64,000 nt of DNA from Chloroflexota bacterium (GTDB lineage Bacteria > Chloroflexota > Anaerolineae > Anaerolineales > UBA11579): contig JABFGG010000003.1 in the NCBI GenBank assembly GCA_013112575.1, positions 19,096 through 83,095 of the forward strand. The letters run 5' to 3'. The notes under the pieces were generated by a model, which ran no database searches, was not told the origin of the DNA, and saw nothing but the letters and a program-made list of their open reading frames with translations. This document shows positions 38,260 to 48,998 of the stretch, in pieces (the stretch's first letter is position 1; every line of letters begins with the position of its first letter). A program made the position numbers and the translations under genes.

Positions 38260-38569
38260 TTCTATTTACTCCTTCGGTGCGGGAGTATACCAAACATTTG
38301 TGCTAATTTGGGTGGGGATTGGGCATGGTGATTGGATAGGTGGACTTAGTATAGGTGTGTTGAGGGATTCCTCACTCTTTCGCTGTGCTCAATCATTCGG
38401 AATGACACGATGTAAAGGGTGGTTTGACCTGGACACATGCATGTTGTAGACTGTGAGCAGCCTGAGTGATCGTGAACAATCGGGAAAAATATTCAAGTTC
38501 TTTGCTTCCATGACGCCACCTTTCATACAAGTTGACCGTATAAACTAGAAGCATGGCTAGGGATGAAAA

Positions 38570-39010
38570 ATGAACCAGCTAAGCAAAATGATTCTCCAAA
38601 GCGGAATGGTTTTGCTGGCTTTTGGGTTGATGTCTTGTCGTGGTCAAGGCTTGGGTGCTAATCCTAAACCTGAAAATCAAACGACAAACTATGTATGTGC
38701 AATTGGGCAGGACAAGGGGGAGCCGGAATTGGTGTTTGTTGAACTCTTTAGCCCTGATGGGTTTCCTATCACAAATTCAGACCAAAAGATGATCATCGGC
38801 TCTAATAAATACTATGCCGGCCCTATAGGCCAAACCGGTACTGTGATGGTAGGCTCGATATCATGGGAAGATTTCTCTCAAATCCCCGATGGAACGCCAG
38901 TATATTATGGTCTTGCCGAAGAAATTGCCAGTGGCTATTTTGGTGAATTGGATAAATCCACAATGGTGGATTGTGTTATTCGATTGGAAAAGCAGGTAGA
39001 GGATAAATAA
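38570..39010 (+). CDS. Small lipoprotein, unknown function
   Basis: Lipobox LMSC after signal peptide. Confidence 0.55.
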   Translation: MNQLSKMILQSGMVLLAFGLMSCRGQGLGANPKPENQTTNYVCAIGQDKGEPELVFVELFSPDGFPITNSDQKMIIGSNKYYAGPIGQTGTVMVGSISWEDFSQIPDGTPVYYGLAEEIASGYFGELDKSTMVDCVIRLEKQVEDK

Positions 39011-40471
39011 ATGAAATCTAATCAACGGATTACGTTGTGTTTTGCATTACCGATTTTACTTCTGCTGTCTTGCAGTTTGGAAGAAGTTGCCCCCACATCG
39101 ACAGTTGTTCCATCTCCTGTAATTCCCAGCCCTACAGCCGAGCCCACAGAAACCGAGCTGATTGCTACGCAAACCCCGAGTGCAACTCATACACAGGAAG
39201 CTGATGATGTTCAAGAGGTAATGATCACGGTTCGGGAACCGGGAATAAGTGAATTAGAAAGTTACATGGAAGCTTACCTTGAGACTATTGAAGGGCCACC
39301 TTTCCCACCTCGCAACATCCGAGAAATACACTTTCGCGATCTGAACGGCAACGGCATGGAAGAACTGATCGTGGATGGAACTTCATACGTAGGGGTCTTG
39401 ATGTGGGAAGGTGAGTTTTACTCTTCTCCGTTCATATTCGATATTTTGGAAGAATTAAATGAGCGTACGTATTTACAAAACGCGATTGTGGAATTTGAGA
39501 ATTGGACTGATGACGGATTAGATGAGATCGTTTTCAAAGTGCGTACAGAGTTCTCTGCGACTCCTTTTGGCGGCTCATTCGCATCTTATCTGATTATCAA
39601 TTGTGACTTAGATACCTGTCGGCTGGCACTCCAATTTGAAAACTCGAGTTATTTCGAAGATATCTTAAATGGAGGCGAATCTCTTAAACAGACCTCATTT
39701 ACTCGATCTGTCGATTCTGATGGCTTGCCAACAGTCAGAACAGTGCAAACAGGACATGTTTTCAATTGTTGCGGAGGTTTTGAGTCAGGGCAGAACCCGG
39801 AACTGACTCAGGAAGAATTGCTGGATAAATTGAGATCATTCCGAGTATTGGAATCAATTGTGAAAACGTATAGCTGGGATGGTGAAATCTTTCAACAAAC
39901 TAATGAGGAAATCGCAGCTCTGGAATATGAACTGCCTTCAACTGCCCAGTACCAGGCGCAAAATACAGAGGGTGTAACGGCATCACTATCCATCACATCA
40001 CCGGACCCCATTGGCCCATTTGTGGACGACACATGTAAATTGTTGATAAATGGGAAACAAGTTGGGAGTGCATTTCAATGTCAGAAAAAATATACCCATG
40101 TGGAATGGAGGGATGTAACAAGCGATAAAAAAGAGGAGTTAATTGTCTCCGCACTTGTTGGAACTTATGACAGCTTTGCTGGTGTTTGGCAGGATTGCAC
40201 TCGTCAACATATTTTTGTTCACACGTGGGATGGGCAGCAGACTGCTCAGGTGGCAGATGTTGAGGGATGTATAGTTGAAGAGGATATGTTTGGGGTACGT
40301 ATTGAAGATATTGATGCAGATGGTCAACCAGAAATAATAGCTGCTCTCCCAGGCCCAGGCTGGAACGGAAGAAGCCCAGAAGTATGCTTAGATTGGGATG
40401 TCCCATGCTGGTTTGAACTTGAGTACGAAATCATCATTTATGAATGGAATGGAGATATATTTTCCCCCTGA
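39011..40471 (+). CDS. Lipoprotein with FG-GAP/VCBS-like repeats
   Basis: Lipobox LLLLSC; DLNGNGMEELIVDG and DIDADGQPEIIAALPG motifs. Confidence 0.65.
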   Translation: MKSNQRITLCFALPILLLLSCSLEEVAPTSTVVPSPVIPSPTAEPTETELIATQTPSATHTQEADDVQEVMITVREPGISELESYMEAYLETIEGPPFPPRNIREIHFRDLNGNGMEELIVDGTSYVGVLMWEGEFYSSPFIFDILEELNERTYLQNAIVEFENWTDDGLDEIVFKVRTEFSATPFGGSFASYLIINCDLDTCRLALQFENSSYFEDILNGGESLKQTSFTRSVDSDGLPTVRTVQTGHVFNCCGGFESGQNPELTQEELLDKLRSFRVLESIVKTYSWDGEIFQQTNEEIAALEYELPSTAQYQAQNTEGVTASLSITSPDPIGPFVDDTCKLLINGKQVGSAFQCQKKYTHVEWRDVTSDKKEELIVSALVGTYDSFAGVWQDCTRQHIFVHTWDGQQTAQVADVEGCIVEEDMFGVRIEDIDADGQPEIIAALPGPGWNGRSPEVCLDWDVPCWFELEYEIIIYEWNGDIFSP

Positions 40472-40508
40472 AAAGATAAAAATTCTACTGAATAGCGTTT
40501 TTTCTGGA

Positions 40509-41303
40509 CTATTGGACGCTAAGCTTATTTTGAATCTTTTCCAATACTATTTCCTTCAAAATAGTATTTGCCCACTCCACGGCTTTAGCATGTTTTTCAT
40601 TCAAATCAGCCTGGTCATGGGGGTAGAAGAGGGGTTCTAATTGGGTCACTACGTTGGGGGGCAGGTCGTAGTGCACGTAGCGGGTGGCGTAATGGTAGCG
40701 CAGGGGGCAGTGTTTGATGCGCAGCAGTTCGACCAGCGGGCGCAGGGTGAAGTTGGTGTAGAAGCTGACGGCTTCGATGCCATTGCCGCGGTTGAGTTCC
40801 TTGGTCACCAAAACCTGAAAGAGTTCAAAGCGCCCCCGGATATCGTCCAGGCGTGCCTCTATGGTGGTCAACAGTTCTTCTTTATTGACTTCTGGGATGA
40901 CGATGAGGTCCTTTTTGTCGAAGAGCACCTGCGGCTGGCCGTGGATGGCGGATTCGAGAAAGCGGTTGTCAGGGTTGCTCTCTTTAATGATGGCCATGTC
41001 GACCATCAGAAAAGGGCTGGCATCCTGCAGGGTGTAGAAGTTCTGGAAATGGCCGTGCCAGGCGGGTTGGGGGATCTCGTATTTGATCTTGATGGGGGAG
41101 AGGGCTTTGAGGGCGGTTTCCACCACGGGGAAAACGTCTTCCACGTGGTCATCGGCGGCGATGACCATCAGGTCGAGGTCGGACCACTCATCGACGCGCG
41201 CAAAGCCATCGGCCCCGCCGCTCCACATGGCGAGGACGTAGTCGAGGGGTTCAAGGGCTGCGGTGATGCTGTCGAGGATGTGCTGGCGGTTGATGGTGGG
41301 CAT
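40509..41303 (-). CDS. Nucleotidyltransferase-domain protein
   Basis: MWSGGADGFARVDEWSDLDLMVIAADD (GS-x-D-x-D-like). Confidence 0.75.
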   Translation of the reverse strand: MPTINRQHILDSITAALEPLDYVLAMWSGGADGFARVDEWSDLDLMVIAADDHVEDVFPVVETALKALSPIKIKYEIPQPAWHGHFQNFYTLQDASPFLMVDMAIIKESNPDNRFLESAIHGQPQVLFDKKDLIVIPEVNKEELLTTIEARLDDIRGRFELFQVLVTKELNRGNGIEAVSFYTNFTLRPLVELLRIKHCPLRYHYATRYVHYDLPPNVVTQLEPLFYPHDQADLNEKHAKAVEWANTILKEIVLEKIQNKLSVQ

Positions 41304-41448
41304 GCGGTCTCCTTTTCCCGAAAAGGTGAGTATAGCATCTGTGGATGGGAAAACTGTGTACGAACTGATGTTCGAGATACTTGCCCCCTTTTGACAAAAT
41401 CGAGTAAAATCCCGCAGGTCTGGCCAAAAGCCGGACCGGGGTAGACCT

Positions 41449-42210
41449 ATGACATACCAACCTTCTTACCGTGCTCCACAACGCCGCCGCCGAGGTGGTG
41501 GCGCGTCCGTTTTCCTGATCGTCCTCTCGGTGCTCCTCATCATTGTCGGAGGAGTGTTCATTGGCCTGTGGGCTTTTGGTTCCGGCACGCCGGAGATATT
41601 GGGTTTCCTGGCTTCGCCCACACCGACACCCACGGAAACGCCGACACCACCCCCACCGACCGAAACACCAACGATCACTTCGTCGCCCACGCAGGGCCCA
41701 ACCGCTACCTTAGAGAGTTCGCCCACAGCAGCGGCGCCTTTCCTGTACATTGTGCAGCAAGGTGACACACTCTCCAGCATCGCTGAACGCTTCGCGGTAG
41801 AGGTCATCACCGTGATGGCGCTGAACGGCATTTCCAACGACGATTTCCTGACGGTGGGGCAGGAGTTGATCGTGCCCGACCCGAATACAGGTTTGCCGTC
41901 ACCTTCGCCGATCCCGCCGCTGGTGGCAGGTAGCCTGATCGATTACCTGGTGTTGCCGGGGGATACACTGGCCAGTATTGCGGCCGAGTTCCTAAGCACA
42001 GAGGAGGGTATTCTGGCGGCCAATGAGGATATCTCAAACCCCAACCAATTATTCGTGGGAGACGTCATCAAGGTGCCTATCCGGCTGATCACACCCACGC
42101 CGGGCCCGTCGCCAACGCCTTTTGGCACACCGCCGCCCACAGATACCGTGGAGCCCCCCGCTGATACGGAAGAACCAGGCGCACCGACGGAAACGCCTGA
42201 GACCGGATAA
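41449..42210 (+). CDS. LysM-domain membrane-anchored protein
   Basis: TM near N-terminus, Pro/Thr-rich linker, two LysM repeats (YIVQQGDTLSSIAERF, YLVLPGDTLASIAAEF). Confidence 0.88.
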   Translation: MTYQPSYRAPQRRRRGGGASVFLIVLSVLLIIVGGVFIGLWAFGSGTPEILGFLASPTPTPTETPTPPPPTETPTITSSPTQGPTATLESSPTAAAPFLYIVQQGDTLSSIAERFAVEVITVMALNGISNDDFLTVGQELIVPDPNTGLPSPSPIPPLVAGSLIDYLVLPGDTLASIAAEFLSTEEGILAANEDISNPNQLFVGDVIKVPIRLITPTPGPSPTPFGTPPPTDTVEPPADTEEPGAPTETPETG

Positions 42211-42217
42211 TAAATTG

Positions 42218-42248
42218 AAGACCCGCATGAATTGCGGGTCTTTTTTTG
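42218..42248 (+). terminator. Rho-independent terminator
   Basis: GACCCGCATGAATTGCGGGTCTTTTTTT. Confidence 0.9.
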
Positions 42249-42310
42249 ATTAACAGCGCGACTACCGTATAATTCACTTTAGCCCATTTCCAGATTGTGG
42301 AGGCGCTGAT

Positions 42311-44671
42311 TTGAGTCTTGCTGCTGTTGATCGCCCACGTTTGAACTCATTTGATGCCACGCGCATCGTCAAATCTCAGTATGGCCTGGATGCTGAGAAC
42401 TTATCAGAATTGCCCAGCGACCGCGACCAGAATTTGCTACTGGAGACTGGTGGGGAACGCTACGTGCTGAAGGTCGCCAATCCGGGTGAGAAGGCGCAGG
42501 TGCTGGATTTCCAGAACAAGGCTATGATGCATCTGCGCGCCAATATTGACGAGAACCTTTTTCCACGGGTGGTGACTACTGTAAATGGGGATCAGATCGT
42601 ATCAGTTTACGAAGAGGGCCAATGGTATAAGCTGCGGTTGCTGACTTATTTGCCGGGTGTGCCGCTGGTGGATGTAAAGCCACACACGAATGAGATGCTG
42701 AGGGAGATAGGTGGGACCCTTGGGAACATGGCAAAGACCTTGAGTGCTTTCTCGCACCCGGCCATGGAGCGAAAACTGCATTGGGACCTGGCACATGCAG
42801 GCCAGACCATTCGAGAAAAGCTGGAGCATATACAGGAGACGGGTCGCTGGGTAATGGCTGACCGCATCGTGGCCCAGTTTGAAAAAGAGATCGTGCCACT
42901 GATCCCGGAGTTGCGCAAAAGTGTGATCCACAACGATGCCAACGACTACAACATCCTGCTGGCAGAGGTGGATAAAAGCGGCACGGGTTTTGAACCGCGA
43001 CCAGTAGTTGGCGTGATCGATTTTGGAGATATGGTGTATTCCTGCACGGTATTTGAGTTGGCGGTGGCCTGCGCGTATGTGATGCTGGGCAAGGAAAAGC
43101 CTCTGGAAGCCGCGGCTCAGGTCGTGGTGGGTTTTCACCAGGCATACCCCCTCATGGAAAAAGAGATCGAAGTGCTGTTCCTCGCGATGCGGGCACGATT
43201 GTGTTTGAGCGTGACGATGGCAGCCTTCCAACGGCAACAGGAACCTGATAATGAATATCTATCGGTGACTGAAGCACCTGCCTGGGAATTGCTAAAGCAG
43301 CTGGAAGGGATCAACCCGGATGATGCGCAGCGTATCTTTTGGGAGGCATGTAATCTGCAGGAAGAAGGAGAGGAGAGCTCTCTCTTGTTAGCAAAACGCA
43401 AAAAGATATTGGGCCACAATTTGAGCATTGCTTACCGCAAACATTTGACGATAGTGCGTGGGGAAGGGCAATATTTGTATGACGAGGAGGGGCAGGCCTA
43501 TCTGGATTGTGTGAACAACGTGAGCCATGTGGGGCACAGTCACCCCAAAGTTGTGCAGGCATTGCAGAAGCAGGCCGCCATCTTGAACACTAACACGCGC
43601 TATCTGCATCCAGGGGTGGTGGAGCTGGCCGAACGGTTGACGGCGACGATGCCTGAGTCATTAAGCGTGTGCTATTTCGTGTGCACAGGGAGTGAGGCGA
43701 ATGAGCTGGCACTGCGGCTGGCACGTGCCCATACGGGCAGGCGCGATTTCGTGGTGCTTGATGGGGCCTACCACGGTAATAGCTCTGCGCTGGTGGATCT
43801 CAGCCCCTACAAGTTCAAGGGGAGTGGGGGGGCGGGTGAGGCGGATTACGTACATACCGTGGAGATGCCGGATGGCTATCGCGGGCCGTATAAAACAGGT
43901 GAAGGGGAGATTGGGACTCAATACGCCGACAAGGTGCGCGATACCATCAAAAAGGCAGAGGAGGAGGGTAGTCGCATAGCGGGCTTCTTGTGCGAGTCCT
44001 TGTTGGGTTGTGGTGGACAAGTGATCCTGCCGGAGAATTATTTGGCTGAAGCCTATAAGCACGTGCGAGCAGCGGGGGGAGTGTGCATTGCCGACGAGGT
44101 GCAGGTGGGTTTTGGGCGTGTGGGCACACACTACTGGGGTTTTGAAACTCAGGGTGTGGTGCCGGATATCGTCACGGTGGGTAAACCCTTTGGCAATGGG
44201 CATCCACTGGCGGCAGTAGTGACCACGCCAGAGATCGCGGCCTCATTTGACAATGGCATGGAGTATTTCAATACCTTTGGGGGCAATCCTGTGTCGGCGG
44301 CGGTGGGCCTGGCGGTGATGGATGTAATCGAGGAGGAGGGCTTGCAGGCTAATGCGTTGGAGGTGGGGAAACACCTCAAAGCAGGCTTGTTGGATTTGAG
44401 GGACAAGCACCCCATTATTGGGGATGTGCGGGGCTTGGGATTGTTTGTGGGAGCGGAGTTGGTGTTGGATCGAGAGACGTTGGAGCCTGCTCCCAGGCAA
44501 GCAAACTATATCGCTGAGCGGATGCGCGAACAGCACATCTTGATCAGCACGGATGGGCCACTGCATAATGTGTTGAAGATCAAACCGCCGATGGTGTTCA
44601 CGAAGGAGAATGCGGACGAGGTGGTGCGGCGGTTGGATGAGGTAATGGGGGAGGATTTTGTGAGTTTGTAA
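42311..44671 (+). CDS. Fusion of aminoglycoside-phosphotransferase-like kinase with class III aminotransferase
   Basis: [13 protein letters not shown] and GVIDFGDM kinase motifs (N-term); [14 protein letters not shown] and [18 protein letters not shown]-lysine region (C-term). Confidence 0.9.
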   Translation: MSLAAVDRPRLNSFDATRIVKSQYGLDAENLSELPSDRDQNLLLETGGERYVLKVANPGEKAQVLDFQNKAMMHLRANIDENLFPRVVTTVNGDQIVSVYEEGQWYKLRLLTYLPGVPLVDVKPHTNEMLREIGGTLGNMAKTLSAFSHPAMERKLHWDLAHAGQTIREKLEHIQETGRWVMADRIVAQFEKEIVPLIPELRKSVIHNDANDYNILLAEVDKSGTGFEPRPVVGVIDFGDMVYSCTVFELAVACAYVMLGKEKPLEAAAQVVVGFHQAYPLMEKEIEVLFLAMRARLCLSVTMAAFQRQQEPDNEYLSVTEAPAWELLKQLEGINPDDAQRIFWEACNLQEEGEESSLLLAKRKKILGHNLSIAYRKHLTIVRGEGQYLYDEEGQAYLDCVNNVSHVGHSHPKVVQALQKQAAILNTNTRYLHPGVVELAERLTATMPESLSVCYFVCTGSEANELALRLARAHTGRRDFVVLDGAYHGNSSALVDLSPYKFKGSGGAGEADYVHTVEMPDGYRGPYKTGEGEIGTQYADKVRDTIKKAEEEGSRIAGFLCESLLGCGGQVILPENYLAEAYKHVRAAGGVCIADEVQVGFGRVGTHYWGFETQGVVPDIVTVGKPFGNGHPLAAVVTTPEIAASFDNGMEYFNTFGGNPVSAAVGLAVMDVIEEEGLQANALEVGKHLKAGLLDLRDKHPIIGDVRGLGLFVGAELVLDRETLEPAPRQANYIAERMREQHILISTDGPLHNVLKIKPPMVFTKENADEVVRRLDEVMGEDFVSL

Positions 44672-44703
44672 GAAAAAAGGCCAGCAAAGTTGCTGGCCTT
44701 TTT
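44672..44703 (+). terminator. Rho-independent terminator
   Basis: AAAAAAGGCCAGCAAAGTTGCTGGCCTTTTTG. Confidence 0.9.
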
Positions 44704-44722
44704 GATTTTGGGGAGATAGTGG

Positions 44723-46360
44723 CTAGGATTCGTCGACGGAGACGAAGATCATGGGGCGGCGCTTGGTTTCGTTGTAAAGGAAGGAGCGCAGCACCTGTTG
44801 CAGGTCGTTCTCCAGGTTGCCATTGGCGCGAGTCACAGTCTGTTTGATCTTCTTGTTGACAGCATCAAAGAGTTCCTGCGATGCTTTCTGGTAGACAAAG
44901 CCGCGGGTGATGATTTCGGGGTCACGAAGGAGTTCGCCGGAGCCGCGGTTGACGCGCAAGTTGACAAAGATAAAACCGTCTTTGGCGAGGGCTTCACGGT
45001 CGCGGACTACAGCGGGGCCAACATCGCCCACGCCAGCGCCATCTACAAAGACGTAACCGCCGGGGATGCGTTTGCCCAACTTCATCTTGCCGTCTTTAAA
45101 TTCAACAGCCTGACCGTTTTCAATAACGGCGATATTCTCAGCGGGGATGCCGGCTTTTTGGGCTAGGATGCCGTGGTGGGTGAGGTGGCGCAACTCGCCA
45201 TGGACGGGAATCACGAATTCGGGTTTGATGAGGTGCAGCATGTCGTACATTTCATCCTGCCCGGCGTGGCCGGAGACATGCACTTTGGCAATGGGGTCAT
45301 AAATGACCTCTGCGCCGCGGCGGATGAGCTTGTTGATGGTGCGATGGACGGTTTCTTCATTGCCGGGGATGGGGGTGGAAGACAGGATGATGGTGTCGCC
45401 TTCCTTGACGTCAAACTGGCGATTGGTACCAGCGGCCAGACGTCCCATGATGGAAGAGGGTTCACCCTGCGAACCGGTGCACATCAGCACGACTTTGCTG
45501 GGCGGCATTTTGAGGGCATCCTCTAATGACACAACCAACTCCTCGGGGACATCGAGATAGCCCAGCTTGCGGGCCATCTTGGCGTTCTCGCGCATGCTGT
45601 AGCCTACAAAAGCGATCTTGCGATCGTGGCTTTCACAGGCTTCTGCAACCTGCTGTACACGTGAGAGTAATGATGCAAATGTTGCCACCAGGATGCGACC
45701 TTTGGCTTTATTGAAGACCTGCTCAAAAGCATCGTCGATGACGCGCTCTGAGGGGGTGCGGCCGGGTTTGTCGGCATTGGTAGAGTCGGCCAGGAGCACC
45801 ATAACGCCGCGTTTGGCCCATTCGGCCAGTTTGGCGATATCGGTGGGCCAGTTATCTACTGGGGTGGGGTCGAATTTGTAATCGCCAGTATGTATCACAA
45901 ATCCGGCAGGGGTCGTAATGCCAAGGGCAACACAGTCCGGTATGGAGTGCGCCACGTGGCAGAATTCGACCTTAAAGGGGCCGATCTCGATCTCGTCATC
46001 GGCGTCCACTTCGATCAGTTTAGATTTATCCAGCAATTTGGCACGTTCCAGCTTGACCTCAATTAAACCGAGGGTGAGGGCCGTGCCATAAATGGGAACC
46101 GGGAATTCTTCAAAGACGTGCCTGATAGCACCGGTATGATCTTCGTGACCGTGCGTGATGACAATGCCTTTGACCTTGTCGCGTTTATCTTGTAGATATT
46201 TATAGTCTGGGATGATGTAGTCAATACCCAGCATGTCGTTTTCGGGGAACATGATGCCGGTATCGACGATCATGATCTGATCATCATATTCGTAGGCCAT
46301 CATATTCTTACCGACTTCCCCTAAGCCCCCGAGGGGGACAATACGTAATTTTTTACTCAT
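44723..46360 (-). CDS. rnj: Ribonuclease J
   Basis: THGHEDHTGAIRH metallo-beta-lactamase motif, beta-CASP features, HVSGHAGQDEMYDMLHLIKPEFVIPVHGE. Confidence 0.93.
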   Translation of the reverse strand: MSKKLRIVPLGGLGEVGKNMMAYEYDDQIMIVDTGIMFPENDMLGIDYIIPDYKYLQDKRDKVKGIVITHGHEDHTGAIRHVFEEFPVPIYGTALTLGLIEVKLERAKLLDKSKLIEVDADDEIEIGPFKVEFCHVAHSIPDCVALGITTPAGFVIHTGDYKFDPTPVDNWPTDIAKLAEWAKRGVMVLLADSTNADKPGRTPSERVIDDAFEQVFNKAKGRILVATFASLLSRVQQVAEACESHDRKIAFVGYSMRENAKMARKLGYLDVPEELVVSLEDALKMPPSKVVLMCTGSQGEPSSIMGRLAAGTNRQFDVKEGDTIILSSTPIPGNEETVHRTINKLIRRGAEVIYDPIAKVHVSGHAGQDEMYDMLHLIKPEFVIPVHGELRHLTHHGILAQKAGIPAENIAVIENGQAVEFKDGKMKLGKRIPGGYVFVDGAGVGDVGPAVVRDREALAKDGFIFVNLRVNRGSGELLRDPEIITRGFVYQKASQELFDAVNKKIKQTVTRANGNLENDLQQVLRSFLYNETKRRPMIFVSVDES

Positions 46361-46428
46361 GTTTCTAAAATCCTTCTTTCAAAACAGGGATCTTTGCCCT
46401 GTCAAAGTTTTATTTCGTGTATTGTGAT

Positions 46429-46610
46429 AAAAAGAAAAATCCCCAGCGGGTTACCGGCCGGGGCTGAGTTTCGCTTTGAGTTTGTTCCCTGTTGAATTCA
46501 CTTTGTGAATTCATTTGGAATTTGTCACCAAATTCCACGTTTATGGGCAATGCTTTTCTCATGCAAGGCCGTCATCAACGGCCGGTACTTCTTCTTTAAA
46601 CAATAATTAC
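46429..46610 (-). ncRNA. Candidate structured leader RNA/small RNA upstream of rnj, ending in an intrinsic terminator-like hairpin
   Basis: Minus-strand promoter TTTACT-N17-TACAAT, four hairpins, final GC hairpin followed by ATTTTTCTTTTT. Confidence 0.6.
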
Positions 46611-46855
46611 TGCTTGGATTGTAGCACGGATACAGGTGAAAGTAAACGAAATGGGGGATACAGGAGTGTCATTGTTTTGTTAACGGGATTGGGTGTCTGT
46701 TGGATAAAATGTATTGATCGGGGAATCCAATAGGGTAACAAGAGAAAAAAGGTAAACAAGGTTTATGCTGCGGGAATCCACAGTAGACGAAGCCGGTGAA
46801 TATTACTATTATGAAGGTGGAGTACTCCAAAGAACATTAATAAAGGAGATTACCC

Positions 46856-47494
46856 GTGACTAGAAAAATCATTCTAATGTGCGTCGTTTTGCTTTCACTA
46901 GGAGGCTTAGCTGCACAGACAGACCCTCCAGACCCTCCTCAACCACAACAGGCTTTTGTTGTTGAAGCGGTACTGACAAATGTCGAAACCGGTCAAACTT
47001 TTGTGCTTCCAGTAACTTCAAGAATTGAAAATGTTGGACCAGATACATATGAAGCAGAACATGAAATTGCGATACCTCAAGCGTTATTGAGGGCACAGGT
47101 CAATGAGAAATCGAGATATGATGGTACACGTTCTGCGCTTGTGACCATCCACCAAAACTTTTCAGAAACGAGCTCTGGTGGTAACCGCTATGTGTCTGTA
47201 AACTACTATAAAGGGAAGTGGGAACAGCTTGATCCTGCGGTGACAGCTACTAAATTACAACTAAATGCTGCCTGTTTGGGCGATATTTTAGGTGGTGGCT
47301 TTTGTAATTACAATACCTGGTCTGCACAATACTCTAACCCAGGTGAGGATAGCTGGTATACATATACTCCATCTTGGGCGGGAGACTATGTGGTGATGAC
47401 CCAACTTACACATCAAAGTGGGGCAACAAAAGTGTGGCTCAAGCGGGGGTTATCCACATGGACATTCACTGTTACAGTGGCGGAAAGTGACTAA
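46856..47494 (+). CDS. Exported protein, unknown function
   Basis: Signal peptide; 212 aa; GGAG upstream. Confidence 0.6.
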   Translation: MTRKIILMCVVLLSLGGLAAQTDPPDPPQPQQAFVVEAVLTNVETGQTFVLPVTSRIENVGPDTYEAEHEIAIPQALLRAQVNEKSRYDGTRSALVTIHQNFSETSSGGNRYVSVNYYKGKWEQLDPAVTATKLQLNAACLGDILGGGFCNYNTWSAQYSNPGEDSWYTYTPSWAGDYVVMTQLTHQSGATKVWLKRGLSTWTFTVTVAESD

Positions 47495-47534
47495 TCAAGC
47501 GCACGGTCGGTGAATAGTATTGGTGGAAAATAAA

Positions 47535-47571
47535 AATATACGCACCTATCAAACAGGTAGGTGCGTATATT
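47535..47571. terminator. 14-bp hairpin downstream of 46856-47494
   Basis: AATATACGCACCTA TCAAACAGG TAGGTGCGTATATT. Confidence 0.65.
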
Positions 47572-47601
47572 GTCAGATTTAGATTTTAAGGAAGAAGAGT
47601 A

Positions 47602-48045
47602 ATGATGAGAAAAGACATTCTTTCAATCTTAGGGATGGCAATGTTGTTGGGGATAGCCTGTGGCCTTGACTCGTTGACGGACCTCCTTAATTCTGGTTTT
47701 GAAAATCTGTCAATCCATGGATTGACATTGACCTGGGCGCTTCTTGGAATCCAATTATTTTTTGCGGTTTTGGTGCTTGCACTAGTTTGGTTCGTATTGG
47801 GAAACGGTGAGTTGAGCAGAATAAGTGCATATGTCTTTATAGCCACAGGATTATTAATTCTTCTGGCTGCAAGTCCACCGATTCTGGTTTGGTTGGCAGA
47901 ATTTCCAACTGAACAATTTCCAAGATCTGTGCTAACAAGATGGCCAATTTTCAGAGTTGAAGCTACCCAAAGAATCGTTGAAGCGGCTGCTTTTATTTTG
48001 GTGACTGGTGTAATCCGGCTAGGTCTGCGGCAATCCCAATCCTAG
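47602..48045 (+). CDS. Multi-TM membrane protein
   Basis: Four hydrophobic segments. Confidence 0.55.
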   Translation: MMRKDILSILGMAMLLGIACGLDSLTDLLNSGFENLSIHGLTLTWALLGIQLFFAVLVLALVWFVLGNGELSRISAYVFIATGLLILLAASPPILVWLAEFPTEQFPRSVLTRWPIFRVEATQRIVEAAAFILVTGVIRLGLRQSQS

Positions 48046-48224
48046 CTTGTAGGGGCAATTAAGAAAACTTGCACCTAAACATTTCTTGAAGTTGTGCTGG
48101 TGAAGCAAGTGTGCCTTGGTGGGGGGATCACAGAAGGCAAAATCTCCTCAAAAATTGACCGTATCGATTCGGCTGTTTAACCGTCCTAAGAATAGTTGTA
48201 AAAATCGTTCTAAAGGAGTGTGTT

Positions 48225-48833
48225 ATGTTGAAACGGTTTATGGCAGTATTAGTGGTGGCCGCTCTTGTTGTGAGCAGTATTGGTGTCGCTGCCGCGGGGG
48301 CAGGAACCGTCCCCTTCAGTGAGGTCGTTGAGTTCCTCGCTGGGGATGATGATGCTCAGGAAGAGCAAGAAGATTCCGGAGATGACCTGACCGAGGTTGA
48401 AGAGGACGATGAGCAAGAGTCCGATGAAGGCGGAGCCGCAAAGTCTGAGGAGGGCGAGGAAGAGGACGATGCCAATGAAGACGAAGGGGAAGATGAAGAC
48501 AAGCTTGAGGGCGAGTCCGGTAGTACTCAGGATGATGACGCTGAAGAGCAAGAATCAGACGACGCCGGCGAATCTGAGGATGATGATGCTGGTGAGTCTG
48601 AAGATGATGGTGACGAGTCAGATGACGGTGCTGGCGAATCTGAAGAAGACGATGCTGGCGAGTCCGACGGCGACGCAGGCGAACCTGAAGATGACGATGC
48701 AGGCGAATCCGACAATGATGACGATGGCAATGAATCTGAGGATGATGGGGATGATGAAGACGAGTCTGATGATGACGATGACGAAGACGAGTCCGATGAT
48801 GATGACGACGACGAAGACGAAGATGACGACTAA
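48225..48833 (+). CDS. Exported extremely acidic (Asp/Glu/Ser-rich) repeat protein
   Basis: Signal peptide MLKRFMAVLVVAALVVSSIGVAAA; repeated ESEDDDAGESEDD units; AAAGGAG upstream. Confidence 0.7.
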   Translation: MLKRFMAVLVVAALVVSSIGVAAAGAGTVPFSEVVEFLAGDDDAQEEQEDSGDDLTEVEEDDEQESDEGGAAKSEEGEEEDDANEDEGEDEDKLEGESGSTQDDDAEEQESDDAGESEDDDAGESEDDGDESDDGAGESEEDDAGESDGDAGEPEDDDAGESDNDDDGNESEDDGDDEDESDDDDDEDESDDDDDDEDEDDD

Positions 48834-48998
48834 TCTTCGGTAAGCAAATGTTTGGGAGTGGGCGTACAGCCCACTCCCAAAAAAAGAATGAGTGTGATGG
48901 CGTAGGAGAACTAGGCCAAAAAGGCCCAGAACCAGTCATTAGAACTCTCTAAAGAATACACTGCGCAATCATAGGTATGAAGAGAGATTAATTAGAAT

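Noticed and set aside
38360-38415. TTCCTCACTCTTTCGCTGTGCTCAATCATTCGGAATGACA as a repeat family member
   Set aside because: Resembles widespread '..CGGAATGACA' repeats but only one copy was noticed in this window
40641-41444. 267-aa plus-strand ORF opposite the nucleotidyltransferase gene
   Set aside because: Val/Gly/His-rich shadow frame; the minus-strand product has a recognisable active-site motif
48560-48833. CRISPR-like or minisatellite array
   Set aside because: Repeats are degenerate codon-level Asp/Glu/Ser repeats in frame, no constant direct repeat and unique spacer structure, no cas genes
48316-48939. His/Arg-rich antisense ORF across the acidic repeat gene
   Set aside because: Reverse complement of GAT/GAC/GAG codon repeats produces His/Arg/Ser runs; no independent support
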